Assembly (NCBI GenBank): GCA_030691385.1
Contig: JAUYEI010000087.1
Span: 1-35,896 of the forward strand
DNA: 35,896 nucleotides
From: Azonexus sp.
GTDB lineage: Bacteria > Pseudomonadota > Gammaproteobacteria > Burkholderiales > Rhodocyclaceae
Direction: 5' to 3'
Each line of letters begins with the position of its first letter. Within the stretch, counting starts at the first letter, position 1. The notes below the pieces were generated by a model. The model saw nothing but the letters and a program-made list of their open reading frames with translations. It was not told the DNA's origin and did not search any database. Positions 16,539-24,009 of this stretch are shown here, piece by piece. Made by a program: the position numbers and the translations under genes.

Positions 16539-16862
16539 AACCGCAGCAATTTCCCGCAGGCGCTGCTGCAGTCCGGCCACTGCCTCGGCCTGATCAGCGA
16601 CAAGCCCATCGCGCGCCCGTTGCTCGACGAGACTGGCATTCTCTGCGCCAATGTCATCAGAAAAGGTAGCCAGCAAGCCTTTGACCGTGTGGGCCTCGCG
16701 GCGCAGCACGGCAGGATCGCCGGACGCCAGGGCGGTAGCCAGGGCAGCACAGTTGCTGTCGACATCCTGCACAAACATGTCGACCATCATCGCGAAAATT
16801 TTTTCGTCGCCGCCCAGACGGTCGAGAATCGACGCCTTGTCCAACACGAAAGCCCCTGCCAT
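16524..16862 (-). CDS. Hpt-domain phosphotransfer protein
   Basis: 112 residues, an isolated histidine phosphotransfer domain. The phosphorylatable His lies in LRREAHTVKGLLATF, matching the HxxKG core (here HTVKG), within a four-helix bundle. Such proteins relay phosphoryl groups between hybrid kinases and response regulators. Start: the ATG at 16862 has GGAGAAG about 5-7 nt upstream, better than the ATG at 16874. It lies 53 nt downstream of the HD-GYP regulator on the same strand, so the two may be co-transcribed and functionally paired. Confidence 0.85.
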   Translation of the reverse strand: MAGAFVLDKASILDRLGGDEKIFAMMVDMFVQDVDSNCAALATALASGDPAVLRREAHTVKGLLATFSDDIGAENASLVEQRARDGLVADQAEAVAGLQQRLREIAAVLSAG

Positions 16863-16915
16863 ATTCTTCTCCATGCAGGCCGCCTGCCGAAGCAGGAAAT
16901 CGGCTGAAATCAAAT

Positions 16916-17968
16916 TCAGATCTGCGGCATCTCTTCGTCGCGGAAGCGCTGGCGGATATCCAGCACATGCTCCCAACCGGCCAGAAAAGCCTCGACACAC
17001 ATCGGATCGAAATGCTTGCCGCGCCCGTCTTCAAGAAACCTGCAGGCATCGTCAAGCGACCAGGCGCGCTTGTAGGGCCGCTCGGAAGTCAGCGCATCGA
17101 ACACGTCTGCCACCGCGACAATCCGCCCGAACAGCGGAATCTGGTGGCCTTTGAGGCCATACGGGTAGCCCGTCCCGTCGTATTTTTCATGGTGTGAAAT
17201 CGCCACCTCGGCCCCAGCCTTCATGATTTCCGAACGGCTGTCCTTGAGCAGTTCATGGCCCAGCCTTGAGTGCCCCTTCATCACCTCGAACTCTTCCGGT
17301 GTCAGCTTGCCGGGCTTGAGGAGGATGTAGTCGGGAATGCCGATCTTGCCGACATCGTGCATCGGCGCCGCTTCGAGAATCAGCTTCTGCTGCGCGATGC
17401 TCAGATCAAGGCCCAATGCGATGATCTGCGAATAATGCGCCATGCGCTGGATGTGGGCGCCGGTTTCCGGATCGCGAAACTCGGCCGCCCGCGAGATGCG
17501 GAAAATCAGCTCCTTCTCGCGCTCGCGAATTTCTGCCGTGCGCTCGTCGACCAGCGAGGACAAATGCTCGGCGCGGTCGGCCAGGTACTTCTGCCCGGTG
17601 CGCAGCGACAGCATGTTGCGGACGCGTGCTGAAAACTCGACACGGTCGATCGGCTTGGTCAGGAAGTCGTTGGCGCCACCAAGCAGGGCATCGTAACGAA
17701 TGTCCCTCTGGTCGTTGGCGGTAATCATCAGCACCGGGATCTCGTTGCGCCCGTGCAGGGCGCGGAAGGCACTGATGAACCTGAGGCCGTCCATGTCCGG
17801 CATCATGTAATCGACAATGACCAGATCCGGCACATTGCTGCGGCACCACTCGAGCGCCGCCAGGGGATGATCGAACAAGGTCGGGCTGCAGTCACCCAGT
17901 TTGAGCACCAGCGCCTTGACCAGCGCCAGGTTGATGTCGCTGTCATCGATGATCAGGACGTTGTGCAT
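16916..17968 (-). CDS. Response regulator with HD-GYP phosphodiesterase domain
   Basis: 350 residues. Receiver domain 1-120: acidic pocket Asp8/Asp9, phosphoacceptor Asp53 (VDYMMPD), Lys in FLTKPID. A coiled-coil linker (about 125-160) leads to the HD-GYP domain: ETGAHIQRM, MHDVGKIGIPD (the HD pair), GHELL, and HHEKYDGTGYP (the GYP motif). HD-GYP domains degrade cyclic di-GMP, so this should lower c-di-GMP in answer to a phosphorelay. The ATG at 17968 (MHNVLIIDD) has AAGGGAG just upstream; the longer reading frame beyond it runs into the divergent yciB gene and is rejected. Confidence 0.95.
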   Translation of the reverse strand: MHNVLIIDDSDINLALVKALVLKLGDCSPTLFDHPLAALEWCRSNVPDLVIVDYMMPDMDGLRFISAFRALHGRNEIPVLMITANDQRDIRYDALLGGANDFLTKPIDRVEFSARVRNMLSLRTGQKYLADRAEHLSSLVDERTAEIREREKELIFRISRAAEFRDPETGAHIQRMAHYSQIIALGLDLSIAQQKLILEAAPMHDVGKIGIPDYILLKPGKLTPEEFEVMKGHSRLGHELLKDSRSEIMKAGAEVAISHHEKYDGTGYPYGLKGHQIPLFGRIVAVADVFDALTSERPYKRAWSLDDACRFLEDGRGKHFDPMCVEAFLAGWEHVLDIRQRFRDEEMPQI

Positions 17969-18006
17969 GAACTCCCTTGCTTGCGGGTTAGTTGTTTTCC
18001 GCAGTA

Positions 18007-18012
18007 TATAAT
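18007..18012 (+). promoter_or_regulatory. -10 box of yciB, likely leaderless
   Basis: TATAAT lies 8 nt before the yciB ATG, with the intervening bases GCCCCGCC. The spacing to the ATG is identical to that at the PIN gene (5039). No Shine-Dalgarno site is present. A -35 match is not convincing (TTGCGG at 20 nt). Confidence 0.5.
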
Positions 18013-18020
18013 GCCCCGCC

Positions 18021-18629
18021 ATGAAACTGCTCTTCGACCTCTTCCCCGTCATTCTCTTTTTCGCCACCTTCAAATATGCGGAAAAGAGCCCTGAACTCGC
18101 GGCCAGCTGGATGGGCTCGCTGCTTGGTTTCGTCCCCGACGACGCCAAGATGGCGCCGATCCTGCTCGCCACCGTCGTCGTCATCGTCGCCACCGTCGCC
18201 CAGATCGCCTGGGTGCATTTTCGCCACGGCAAGGTCGACAAGATGCTCTGGGTCAGCCTTGTCCTTGTCGTCGTTTTCGGCGGCATGACGCTGGCCTTCC
18301 AGAACGAAGCCTTCATCAAGTGGAAGCCGACCATCCTGTACTGGGTATTCGCCGGCAGCATGGCGTTCAGCGCCTACGTTCTCAGGAAAAACGCCATCAA
18401 GGCCATGCTCGGCGAGCAGCTAACCCTGCCCGAGCCGGTCTGGGCCAAGGTCAATCTGTCGTGGATCGCCTTCTTCGCAGCCATGGGTGCGCTCAACCTG
18501 ATCGTCGCCTTCAATTTCTCGACCGATGCCTGGGTCAATTTCAAACTGTTCGGCGGCATGGGCCTGATGCTCGTCTTCATGCTCGGCCAGGGGATGCTGC
18601 TTTCAAAATACATTGAGGAAGAAAAGTAA
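18021..18629 (+). CDS. yciB: Inner membrane septation protein YciB (IspA/IspZ family)
   Basis: 202 residues, almost entirely hydrophobic with five likely membrane helices. [18 protein letters not shown] is the family opening, and [11 protein letters not shown] plus [32 protein letters not shown] are conserved family stretches. Loss of YciB affects septation and envelope synthesis in other bacteria; the molecular role is not settled. It heads yciB-yciI-bolA, with a one-base overlap to yciI (TAATG), and is divergent from the HD-GYP gene. Confidence 0.95.
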   Translation: MKLLFDLFPVILFFATFKYAEKSPELAASWMGSLLGFVPDDAKMAPILLATVVVIVATVAQIAWVHFRHGKVDKMLWVSLVLVVVFGGMTLAFQNEAFIKWKPTILYWVFAGSMAFSAYVLRKNAIKAMLGEQLTLPEPVWAKVNLSWIAFFAAMGALNLIVAFNFSTDAWVNFKLFGGMGLMLVFMLGQGMLLSKYIEEEK

Positions 18630-18931
18630 TGCTCTACGCCATCATCGCTGAAGACAAGGCCGGCACGCTGGACAAGCGCCTGGCTGCCCGCCCCGCCCAC
18701 GTCGAGCGCCTGCAGGCCCTGCAAGCCGAAGGTCGCCTGATCCTGGCCGGCCCCTGCCCCGCCATCGACTCGCCCGATCCCGGCCCGGCCGGCTTCTCGG
18801 GCAGCATCATCATTGCCGAATTCGCCTCTCTGGAAGCTGCCCGGACCTGGGCCGACGCCGATCCCTACATCGCCGCCGGCGTCTATGAAAAGGTCGTCAT
18901 CAAACCATTCAAGAAGGTTCTGCCGGCGTGA
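18629..18931 (+). CDS. yciI: YciI family protein
   Basis: 100 residues, a dimeric ferredoxin-like alpha-beta fold. [31 protein letters not shown] has the conserved His of the family, and the C-terminal half [26 protein letters not shown] has the Asp-Pro-Tyr block. Enzymatic function is unknown in most members. It is placed between yciB and bolA, as in many Betaproteobacteria, with one- and four-base overlaps. Confidence 0.92.
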   Translation: MLYAIIAEDKAGTLDKRLAARPAHVERLQALQAEGRLILAGPCPAIDSPDPGPAGFSGSIIIAEFASLEAARTWADADPYIAAGVYEKVVIKPFKKVLPA

Positions 18932-19194
18932 GTGCCGAAACCATGGCCCTGCTGCGCCAGCGACTGGCTGCGCTGCAACCGGAATCGATCAGCATCGAAG
19001 ACGAGTCGCATCGCCATGCCGGCCATGCCGGCGCGCGCGGTGGCGGCCACTACCAGTTACAAATTGTTGCACAGGCATTCGCCGGTAAAAGTACCATTGC
19101 CCGTCACCGCATGATTTATGATGCTGCCGGTGACTTGATGCGCAGCAGAATACATGCGCTCAGCATTCGCGCCGAAGTACCCGGCGAAGTATAA
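18928..19194 (+). CDS. bolA: BolA family protein
   Basis: 88 residues starting with GTG that overlaps the yciI stop (GTGA). BolA proteins bind monothiol glutaredoxins and [2Fe-2S] clusters and influence morphology and stress responses. Features: [11 protein letters not shown], the conserved His-rich loop, then [33 protein letters not shown], the family core including the RHR segment, and IHALSIRA. The stop codon lies within the -10 box of the next gene. Confidence 0.93.
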   Translation: MSAETMALLRQRLAALQPESISIEDESHRHAGHAGARGGGHYQLQIVAQAFAGKSTIARHRMIYDAAGDLMRSRIHALSIRAEVPGEV

Positions 19195-19195
19195 T
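19190..19195 (+). promoter_or_regulatory. Candidate -10 box for the parvulin gene
   Basis: TATAAT overlapping the bolA stop codon, 33 nt before the ATG at 19229. No good -35 is seen. Confidence 0.4.
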
Positions 19196-19228
19196 TTTTC
19201 GATATTCCCTTCACCCAAGGATAGATAC

Positions 19229-20020
19229 ATGCTCAAGCTCTCCCGTCTGGCCGCTCTGCTCATCGCCGGCGCCATCGTTTCTGCCCCGGCTTTTGCTGCC
19301 GAGAAGGGCAAGGCCTTTGCCACCGTCAACGGCCAGCCGATTTCCAAAGCTGTCTATGACGCTTTCGTCACCGAACAGAAAGCCCAGGGCGCCCCCGACT
19401 CCCCGGAACTGCAAAACGCCGTCAAGGAAGAACTCGTCCGTCGCGAAATTCTCGCCCAGGAAGCCAAGAAGAAGGGGCTCGACAAGAGCGCCAATATTCA
19501 GGGCCAGATCGAACTCGCCAAGCAGGCCGTGCTCATCCGCGTCTATCTGACCGACTACGTCAAGGCCAACCCGATCAGCGAGGCCCAGCTCAAGGCTGAA
19601 TACGAACTGATCACGACCAACCTCGGCACCACCGAATACAAGGCTCGCCACGTGCTGGTCGAGAAGGAAGACGAAGCCAAGGCGATCATCGCCAAGCTCG
19701 AAAAGGGCGAGAAGTTTTCCGAGCTGGCCAAGGCTTCGAAGGATCCCGGCTCCAAGGACAAGGGCGGCGAACTCGGCTGGAGTTCCCCGAACGCCTACGT
19801 CAAGCCGTTTGGCGAAGCGCTGGGCAAGCTCAAGAAGGGCGAGTACACGAAGACCCCGGTCAAGTCCGACTTCGGCTACCACGTCATCCAGCTCGATGAT
19901 TCCCGTCCGATGACCCCACCGCCGTTCGATCAGGTCAAGCCGCAACTGCAGCAGCGCGCCAGCCAGCAGCAGGTTGAAAACCTGGTCAAGGAACTGCGCG
20001 GCAAGGCCAAGGTCGACTAA
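19229..20020 (+). CDS. Secreted parvulin-type peptidyl-prolyl isomerase
   Basis: 263 residues. The signal peptide MLKLSRLAALLIAGAIVSAPAFA ends in a type I cleavage site, so it should fold proteins in the periplasm. An N-terminal helical domain (VNGQPISKAVYDAF...) precedes a rotamase domain (about 135-235): ARHVLVEKEDEAKAII, FSELAKASKDPGSKDKGGELGW, and FGYHVIQLDD. Related to PpiC/SurA-type foldases such as Bordetella Par27. AAGGA lies 8 nt before the ATG, so the upstream in-frame ATG at 19154 inside bolA is rejected. A clear terminator follows. Confidence 0.93.
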   Translation: MLKLSRLAALLIAGAIVSAPAFAAEKGKAFATVNGQPISKAVYDAFVTEQKAQGAPDSPELQNAVKEELVRREILAQEAKKKGLDKSANIQGQIELAKQAVLIRVYLTDYVKANPISEAQLKAEYELITTNLGTTEYKARHVLVEKEDEAKAIIAKLEKGEKFSELAKASKDPGSKDKGGELGWSSPNAYVKPFGEALGKLKKGEYTKTPVKSDFGYHVIQLDDSRPMTPPPFDQVKPQLQQRASQQQVENLVKELRGKAKVD

Positions 20021-20040
20021 ACCTCCGCCGAGATGCGAGA

Positions 20041-20067
20041 ATGCCCACCCTGCGGTGGGCATTTTTG
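20041..20067 (+). terminator. Intrinsic terminator after the parvulin gene
   Basis: ATGCCCACC-CTGC-GGTGGGCAT, a 9-bp perfect stem followed by TTTTTGTTT. Confidence 0.9.
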
Positions 20068-20083
20068 TTTGTGGGAGACGAGC

Positions 20084-21403
20084 GTGTTCAACAGCCTGAA
20101 AAAACTGTTCAGCGGAAAATCCGGGCCAGCCAGCGCTCCCCAGCCCGTCGCGGCAGCGCCAACGACCACCGTAGCGACCCAGTTTCTTCGCCGCGAAGCT
20201 GTTTTCGACCGCAACAATCGCCTGTCCGGCCATATTTTTACGCTGCAGGAATCGACAATACTGGCCGACGCCGATGATGCCTGCCAGCACGGCTTTGACG
20301 AAACCCTGCTCGACACGCTGAACACCAGCACCGACGCCTGGAATACCAGCCTCGCCTTCATTCCGCTCAGTTCCGCCAGCCTCGACCTGGCTGCGGTCGA
20401 CCGCCTCAAATCGTCAAATATCGTGCTGCTCGTCCAGTTGGCTGCCGACGCCGAAGCGGACATCGTTTGCGAAGCCATCGACCGGTTGCACGAGCGTGGT
20501 TTACTGATCGGTGTTTTCCGCCAGCCGAAGAACCCGGCTTTTGCCAGGGTCATCCAGGTGGCCGACTATGCGGCCATCGATATCGGCGCCAACGAAGCCG
20601 ATACCGCCCGTGATTTTTCCGCCGCGGTACGGGCCAGTGCGGCAGAACGCCCCAAGAAGCTGCTCGCCTGCAATGTCGAAACGCTCGACGACCTGCGCTT
20701 CTGCCAGCAGTGGCACTTCGACAATTTCCACGGAAAATTCGCCAGTTCAGCCTCGGGCAGCCGCTCTGAAAACAGTGGCGACCCGCACAAGGCCCTGTTG
20801 CTGAACATCATGCGCCTGGTCCAGGGCGATGCCGAAACAGCCGAAATTGCAGCGGCGATGAAGCAGGACCCGCTGCTCAGCTTCCGTATCCTGCGCTACT
20901 TGAACTCCCCGGCCCTTGGGCTGAGCAACCACATCGACTCGCTGGCTCAGGCCCTGGTCATTCTTGGACGCCAGCGCCTGACCCGCTGGCTTTCGGTGCT
21001 GCTTTTTTCCGTGCGCGACCCACATTTCGGCGACTGGCTGCTGGTCGAAAATGCGCTGACCCGCGGCCGCCTCATGGAAGTCCTCGGCGAACAGTCGATG
21101 CCGGGCGTCGGGCATGACCCGCTGTTCCTGACCGGGATTTTTTCCTGCCTGGGCGAATTGCTGCACCGGCCGCTGGCGGAAACCCTGAACGACATGCTGC
21201 TGGCCGATGACATCAGGAACGCCCTGCTTCAACGCAGCGGCCCCTATGCCGCGCTGCTGGCAGTGGCCGAAGCGAGTGAAGACTTCGATCTGCCACGCAT
21301 GAGAAGCACGGCGCTGGCAGCCGGCGTTGCCCCGGAAACCGTCAACCGTGCTCTGCTTGCCGCCACGGCCTGGGCCAGTGAAGTGACCGAATACTGGGAA
21401 TAG
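20084..21403 (+). CDS. EAL/HDOD signalling protein with degenerate EAL domain
   Basis: 439 residues in the two-domain YuxH-like layout. Residues about 30-200 resemble an EAL fold (RREAVFDRNNRLSGHIF corresponds to the RQPIFDR opening), but no EAL, DDFG or other metal-binding motif is present, so it should not cleave c-di-GMP. Residues about 225-400 are an HDOD domain: LLNIMRLVQGDAETAEIAAAMKQDPLLSFRILRYLNSPALG, the diagnostic block. These proteins act as signalling scaffolds. Start: GTG at 20084 with GGGAG about 6 nt upstream; an ATG at 20033 in the terminator is rejected. Confidence 0.85.
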   Translation: MFNSLKKLFSGKSGPASAPQPVAAAPTTTVATQFLRREAVFDRNNRLSGHIFTLQESTILADADDACQHGFDETLLDTLNTSTDAWNTSLAFIPLSSASLDLAAVDRLKSSNIVLLVQLAADAEADIVCEAIDRLHERGLLIGVFRQPKNPAFARVIQVADYAAIDIGANEADTARDFSAAVRASAAERPKKLLACNVETLDDLRFCQQWHFDNFHGKFASSASGSRSENSGDPHKALLLNIMRLVQGDAETAEIAAAMKQDPLLSFRILRYLNSPALGLSNHIDSLAQALVILGRQRLTRWLSVLLFSVRDPHFGDWLLVENALTRGRLMEVLGEQSMPGVGHDPLFLTGIFSCLGELLHRPLAETLNDMLLADDIRNALLQRSGPYAALLAVAEASEDFDLPRMRSTALAAGVAPETVNRALLAATAWASEVTEYWE

Positions 21404-21482
21404 GCCTGGCAGTCTGACATTCGCCAGAAAACTTGATGCAGGTTGAGGCCGTAATTGGCCGACGGTGGCTAAATCCGCTGCA

Positions 21483-22712
21483 ATGGACATTCGTCTTTTC
21501 TTCGCTGCCCTCTGCCTGAGCCTGTTGCTGCCGGCCCACGCCGCCGACCAATCCCTGCAAGCCTGGATCGATACCGCGCTGCCAGGCACCGTCCTGCGCC
21601 TGCCGCCCGGCACCTACCGCGGCCCGGCCAGCATCACCAAGCCGCTGACCCTGGAAGGTAACGGCAAGGTCATTGTCGATGGCGGCGGCAAGGGTACGGT
21701 GCTGACCATCAAGGCCGACAGGGTGACGATACGCGGCCTGACCCTGCGCGCCAGCGGCGATTCGCATGACGCCATCGACGGCGCCATCATGGTGGCCGAA
21801 GGGAGCGGGCTGCTCATCGAAAACAACGTGATCGAGGATGTGTTGTTCGGCATCTCGCTGCACCGGACGACCGACAGCATCGTGCGCCACAACCGCATCC
21901 GCTCGCGCCCCGGCGATTCAGCCGACCGTGGCGACGGCCTGCGCCTGTGGTACAGCAGGGGCAACCGCATCGAGAACAACGACATCGCACAGATTCGCGA
22001 CATCACGATCAGCAATTCGCCACGCAACCGCTACACCGGCAACACCATCCGCGACAGCCGGCGTGCCTTCAATTTCCTTTTTTCGCATCGCAGCCTGGTC
22101 GACCGTAACCTTCTCGAAAAAAACTCGACCGGCATCATCGCGCTCAATTCGGATGGCCTGATCATCCGCAACAACCGCATCCTGCACGCCATGGACGCCT
22201 CCGGCGCCGGCATCGCGCTCAAGGAAACATCGGCGGCGCTGATCGTCGGCAACGAAATCGTCCATTGCGCCCACGGCATCATGGCGGATTCGCCGATGGA
22301 CGCGATCAACCGCATCGTCTTCATCGACAACCTGATTGCCCACAACATCACCGGCATCTACTTTTATGGTGCCAAGGGCGGCCACATTGCCATTAACAAC
22401 ACCTTTCGGAGCAACCTGTGGCCGGTCACCATCATCGGCGATGGCGATCCGATGAACGATACCTGGTGGGGCAACACATGGGATACCTACGAGGGTTTTG
22501 ACCTTGATGGCGACGGTTTCGGCGACCGGCCGCACGAACTGCACGCTTACGCTGATCGGTTGTGGATTGAAACGCCGAGCGTCACATTCTTCCGCAACTC
22601 GCCAGTGCTTGAACTGCTCGACTTTCTCGAACGGCTGGCGCCTTTCTCGGCGCCTTCCCTCATCCTGCGCGACACGGCGCCGCGCATGCGGCCGGCCAAA
22701 ACCTATAACTGA
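21483..22712 (+). CDS. NosD-like periplasmic right-handed beta-helix protein
   Basis: 409 residues. Signal peptide MDIRLFFAALCLSLLLPAHA, then a long run of parallel beta-helix turns with N-rich corners (IENNVIEDV, VRHNRIRS, IENNDIAQI, IRNNRILHA, VGNEIVHC, FIDNLIAHN). The C-terminal part WWGNTWDTYEGFDLDGDGFGDRPHEL and SPVLELLDFLERLAPFSAPSLILRDTAPR is the NosD signature. NosD serves assembly of the copper sulfide centre of nitrous oxide reductase. No nosZ, nosF, nosY or nosL is nearby, so this is either an isolated paralogue or has another task. The C-terminus overlaps the convergent cysB by 10 bases. Start: ATG 21483; a GTG at 21465 is possible. Confidence 0.88.
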   Translation: MDIRLFFAALCLSLLLPAHAADQSLQAWIDTALPGTVLRLPPGTYRGPASITKPLTLEGNGKVIVDGGGKGTVLTIKADRVTIRGLTLRASGDSHDAIDGAIMVAEGSGLLIENNVIEDVLFGISLHRTTDSIVRHNRIRSRPGDSADRGDGLRLWYSRGNRIENNDIAQIRDITISNSPRNRYTGNTIRDSRRAFNFLFSHRSLVDRNLLEKNSTGIIALNSDGLIIRNNRILHAMDASGAGIALKETSAALIVGNEIVHCAHGIMADSPMDAINRIVFIDNLIAHNITGIYFYGAKGGHIAINNTFRSNLWPVTIIGDGDPMNDTWWGNTWDTYEGFDLDGDGFGDRPHELHAYADRLWIETPSVTFFRNSPVLELLDFLERLAPFSAPSLILRDTAPRMRPAKTYN

Positions 22713-23644
22713 TATTCCTCGCCGCCGCCCTGCATGACCATTTCGACAACGCGTTTCGACAGATGCGGGGCAAACAGGGAAATCAGGTCGTAGTCGTAGC
22801 GGCGCAGATAGGTGCCGCGACGCAGGGCGAGCCGAGTCGTGTTGGACTCGAACAGATGGGCGGCATCGATCGCCACCAGACCGCTATCGCGCTGGGCGTC
22901 GAAAGCCAGCGCCGAAATGATGCCCAGCCCGAGGCCGAGGCTGACGTAGGTCTTGATCACGTCGGCATCGAGGGCGGTCAGCGCCACATTCGGCTGCGCC
23001 CCGATGCGCTCGAATGCCCGGTTGATGCGCGAACGGCCGGTAAAGGCCGTGTCGTAGGTAATCAGCGGCCAGCGCGCCAGTTCGTTGAGCGACAGCGGCT
23101 GCGATTTGAGAATGGGGTGACCTTCCGGCGCGATGACGCAATGCGTCCATTGGCGCACCGGCAGCGTGATCAGTTGCGGATACTGGTCGAGAGATTCGGT
23201 GGCAATCCCGATGTCGGCCTCGCCGGCGACTACCCATTCGGCGATCTGGATCGGGCTGCCCTGGTGCATTTCGAGCTTGACGTCGGGGTGCTGCGCGACG
23301 AAATCGCGGACCACCACGGGCAGCGCATAGCGCGCCTGAGTGTGCGTCGCGGCCAGGATCAGGCGGCCGGAATTTCCCGTGGCGAACTCGCTGCTTGCTC
23401 GTTTGAGGTTTTCCGCTTCGCGCAAAATTTTTTCGGCAATGGTCAGCACCGCCTTGCCCGGCTCGGTGACGCCCGTAAACCGTTTGCCGCTGCGCTCGAA
23501 GATGGCGATGCCGAGTTCGTCCTCGAGCAGCTTGACCTGCTTGGAAATACCGGGCTGCGAGGTGTAGAGCGATTCGGCGGCCTCGGAGACATTGAGTCCC
23601 TGGCGCTGGATTTCGACGATGTAGCGTAGCTGCTGAAGTTTCAT
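22703..23644 (-). CDS. cysB: CysB-type LysR transcriptional regulator
   Basis: 313 residues. The N-terminal winged helix MKLQQLRYIVEIQRQGLNVSEAAESLYTSQPGISKQVKLLEDELGI is the CysB/Cbl version of the LysR DNA-binding domain. The effector domain contains ATHTQARYALP, HQGSPIQIAEWV, and DADVIKTYVSLGLGLGIIS, as in CysB proteins that sense O-acetylserine. It should activate sulfur assimilation; the divergent cysI-DUF934-cysH genes are the obvious targets. A repeat-rich stretch (23649-23714) abuts its start, and no ribosome site is visible. Confidence 0.94.
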   Translation of the reverse strand: MKLQQLRYIVEIQRQGLNVSEAAESLYTSQPGISKQVKLLEDELGIAIFERSGKRFTGVTEPGKAVLTIAEKILREAENLKRASSEFATGNSGRLILAATHTQARYALPVVVRDFVAQHPDVKLEMHQGSPIQIAEWVVAGEADIGIATESLDQYPQLITLPVRQWTHCVIAPEGHPILKSQPLSLNELARWPLITYDTAFTGRSRINRAFERIGAQPNVALTALDADVIKTYVSLGLGLGIISALAFDAQRDSGLVAIDAAHLFESNTTRLALRRGTYLRRYDYDLISLFAPHLSKRVVEMVMQGGGEEYQL

Positions 23645-23648
23645 TTTA

Positions 23649-23714
23649 GTAGGGAGTATGGAGTAGGTAGTCGGTAGCTAAAAACTAGCGACTCCCGACT
23701 AATAACTAAAAGCT
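23649..23714. repeat. Low-complexity repeat of GTCGGGAGT-like units upstream of cysB
   Basis: Short units of the type AGTCGGTAG, CTAAAAACTAG, GCGACTCCCGACTA recur with partial inverted symmetry (AGTCG...CGACT). It resembles widespread intergenic repeats of Proteobacteria and lies between the cysB start and any upstream promoter. Composition is AT-rich compared with the genes. Confidence 0.6.
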
Positions 23715-23772
23715 ATACCAATCTAACTCAATATTCTTTTTGATTCAATTGGCCGCTGTTAACATGCCGGCC

Positions 23773-23988
23773 ATGGATTATCTCTACCCCCTTTCCGGCT
23801 TTGTGGTTGGCGCTGGCACGCTGGGCATCGCCACACTGTTTTTTCTTCACCCCAAACTTTCTGCGGCTCACATTGTCGGACCGGATGTCGCCCATGCCGT
23901 GCCGTTGACGCTGGCTGCCGGCCCTGATCTCTGGATGCTCGGTGGCGTCGACAGGACGCGGCTCGGCAGCAAGCTGGTTTTTGCCTGA
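23773..23988 (+). pseudogene. Remnant of a TauE/SafE-type sulfite exporter
   Basis: A 71-residue reading frame. MDYLYPLSGFVVG matches the N-terminal membrane helix of TauE/SafE exporters. The text then jumps to AGTLGIATLFFLHPKLSAAHIVGPDVAHAVPLTLAAG, which is the second half of the family repeat (G-S-G-x-L-G, hPxLSAxxIVGTDhxHAhPL). The protein ends soon after GSKLVFA, where intact proteins continue for several helices. It therefore looks like a gene with a large internal deletion and a lost C-terminus. An intact exporter would fit its place between cysB and cysI. It is unlikely to function. Confidence 0.72.
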
Positions 23989-24009
23989 CGCTTACCTGAA
24001 GGACGTTTC

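Noticed and set aside
20033-20083. Upstream ATG for the EAL/HDOD protein
   Set aside because: It lies before the terminator hairpin at 20041, so the reading frame would run through it. The GTG at 20084 has a proper ribosome site.
21335-21360. ACCGTCAACCGTGC in the EAL/HDOD gene as another repeat copy
   Set aside because: One core mismatch and no A-tracts; the match is short enough to be chance.
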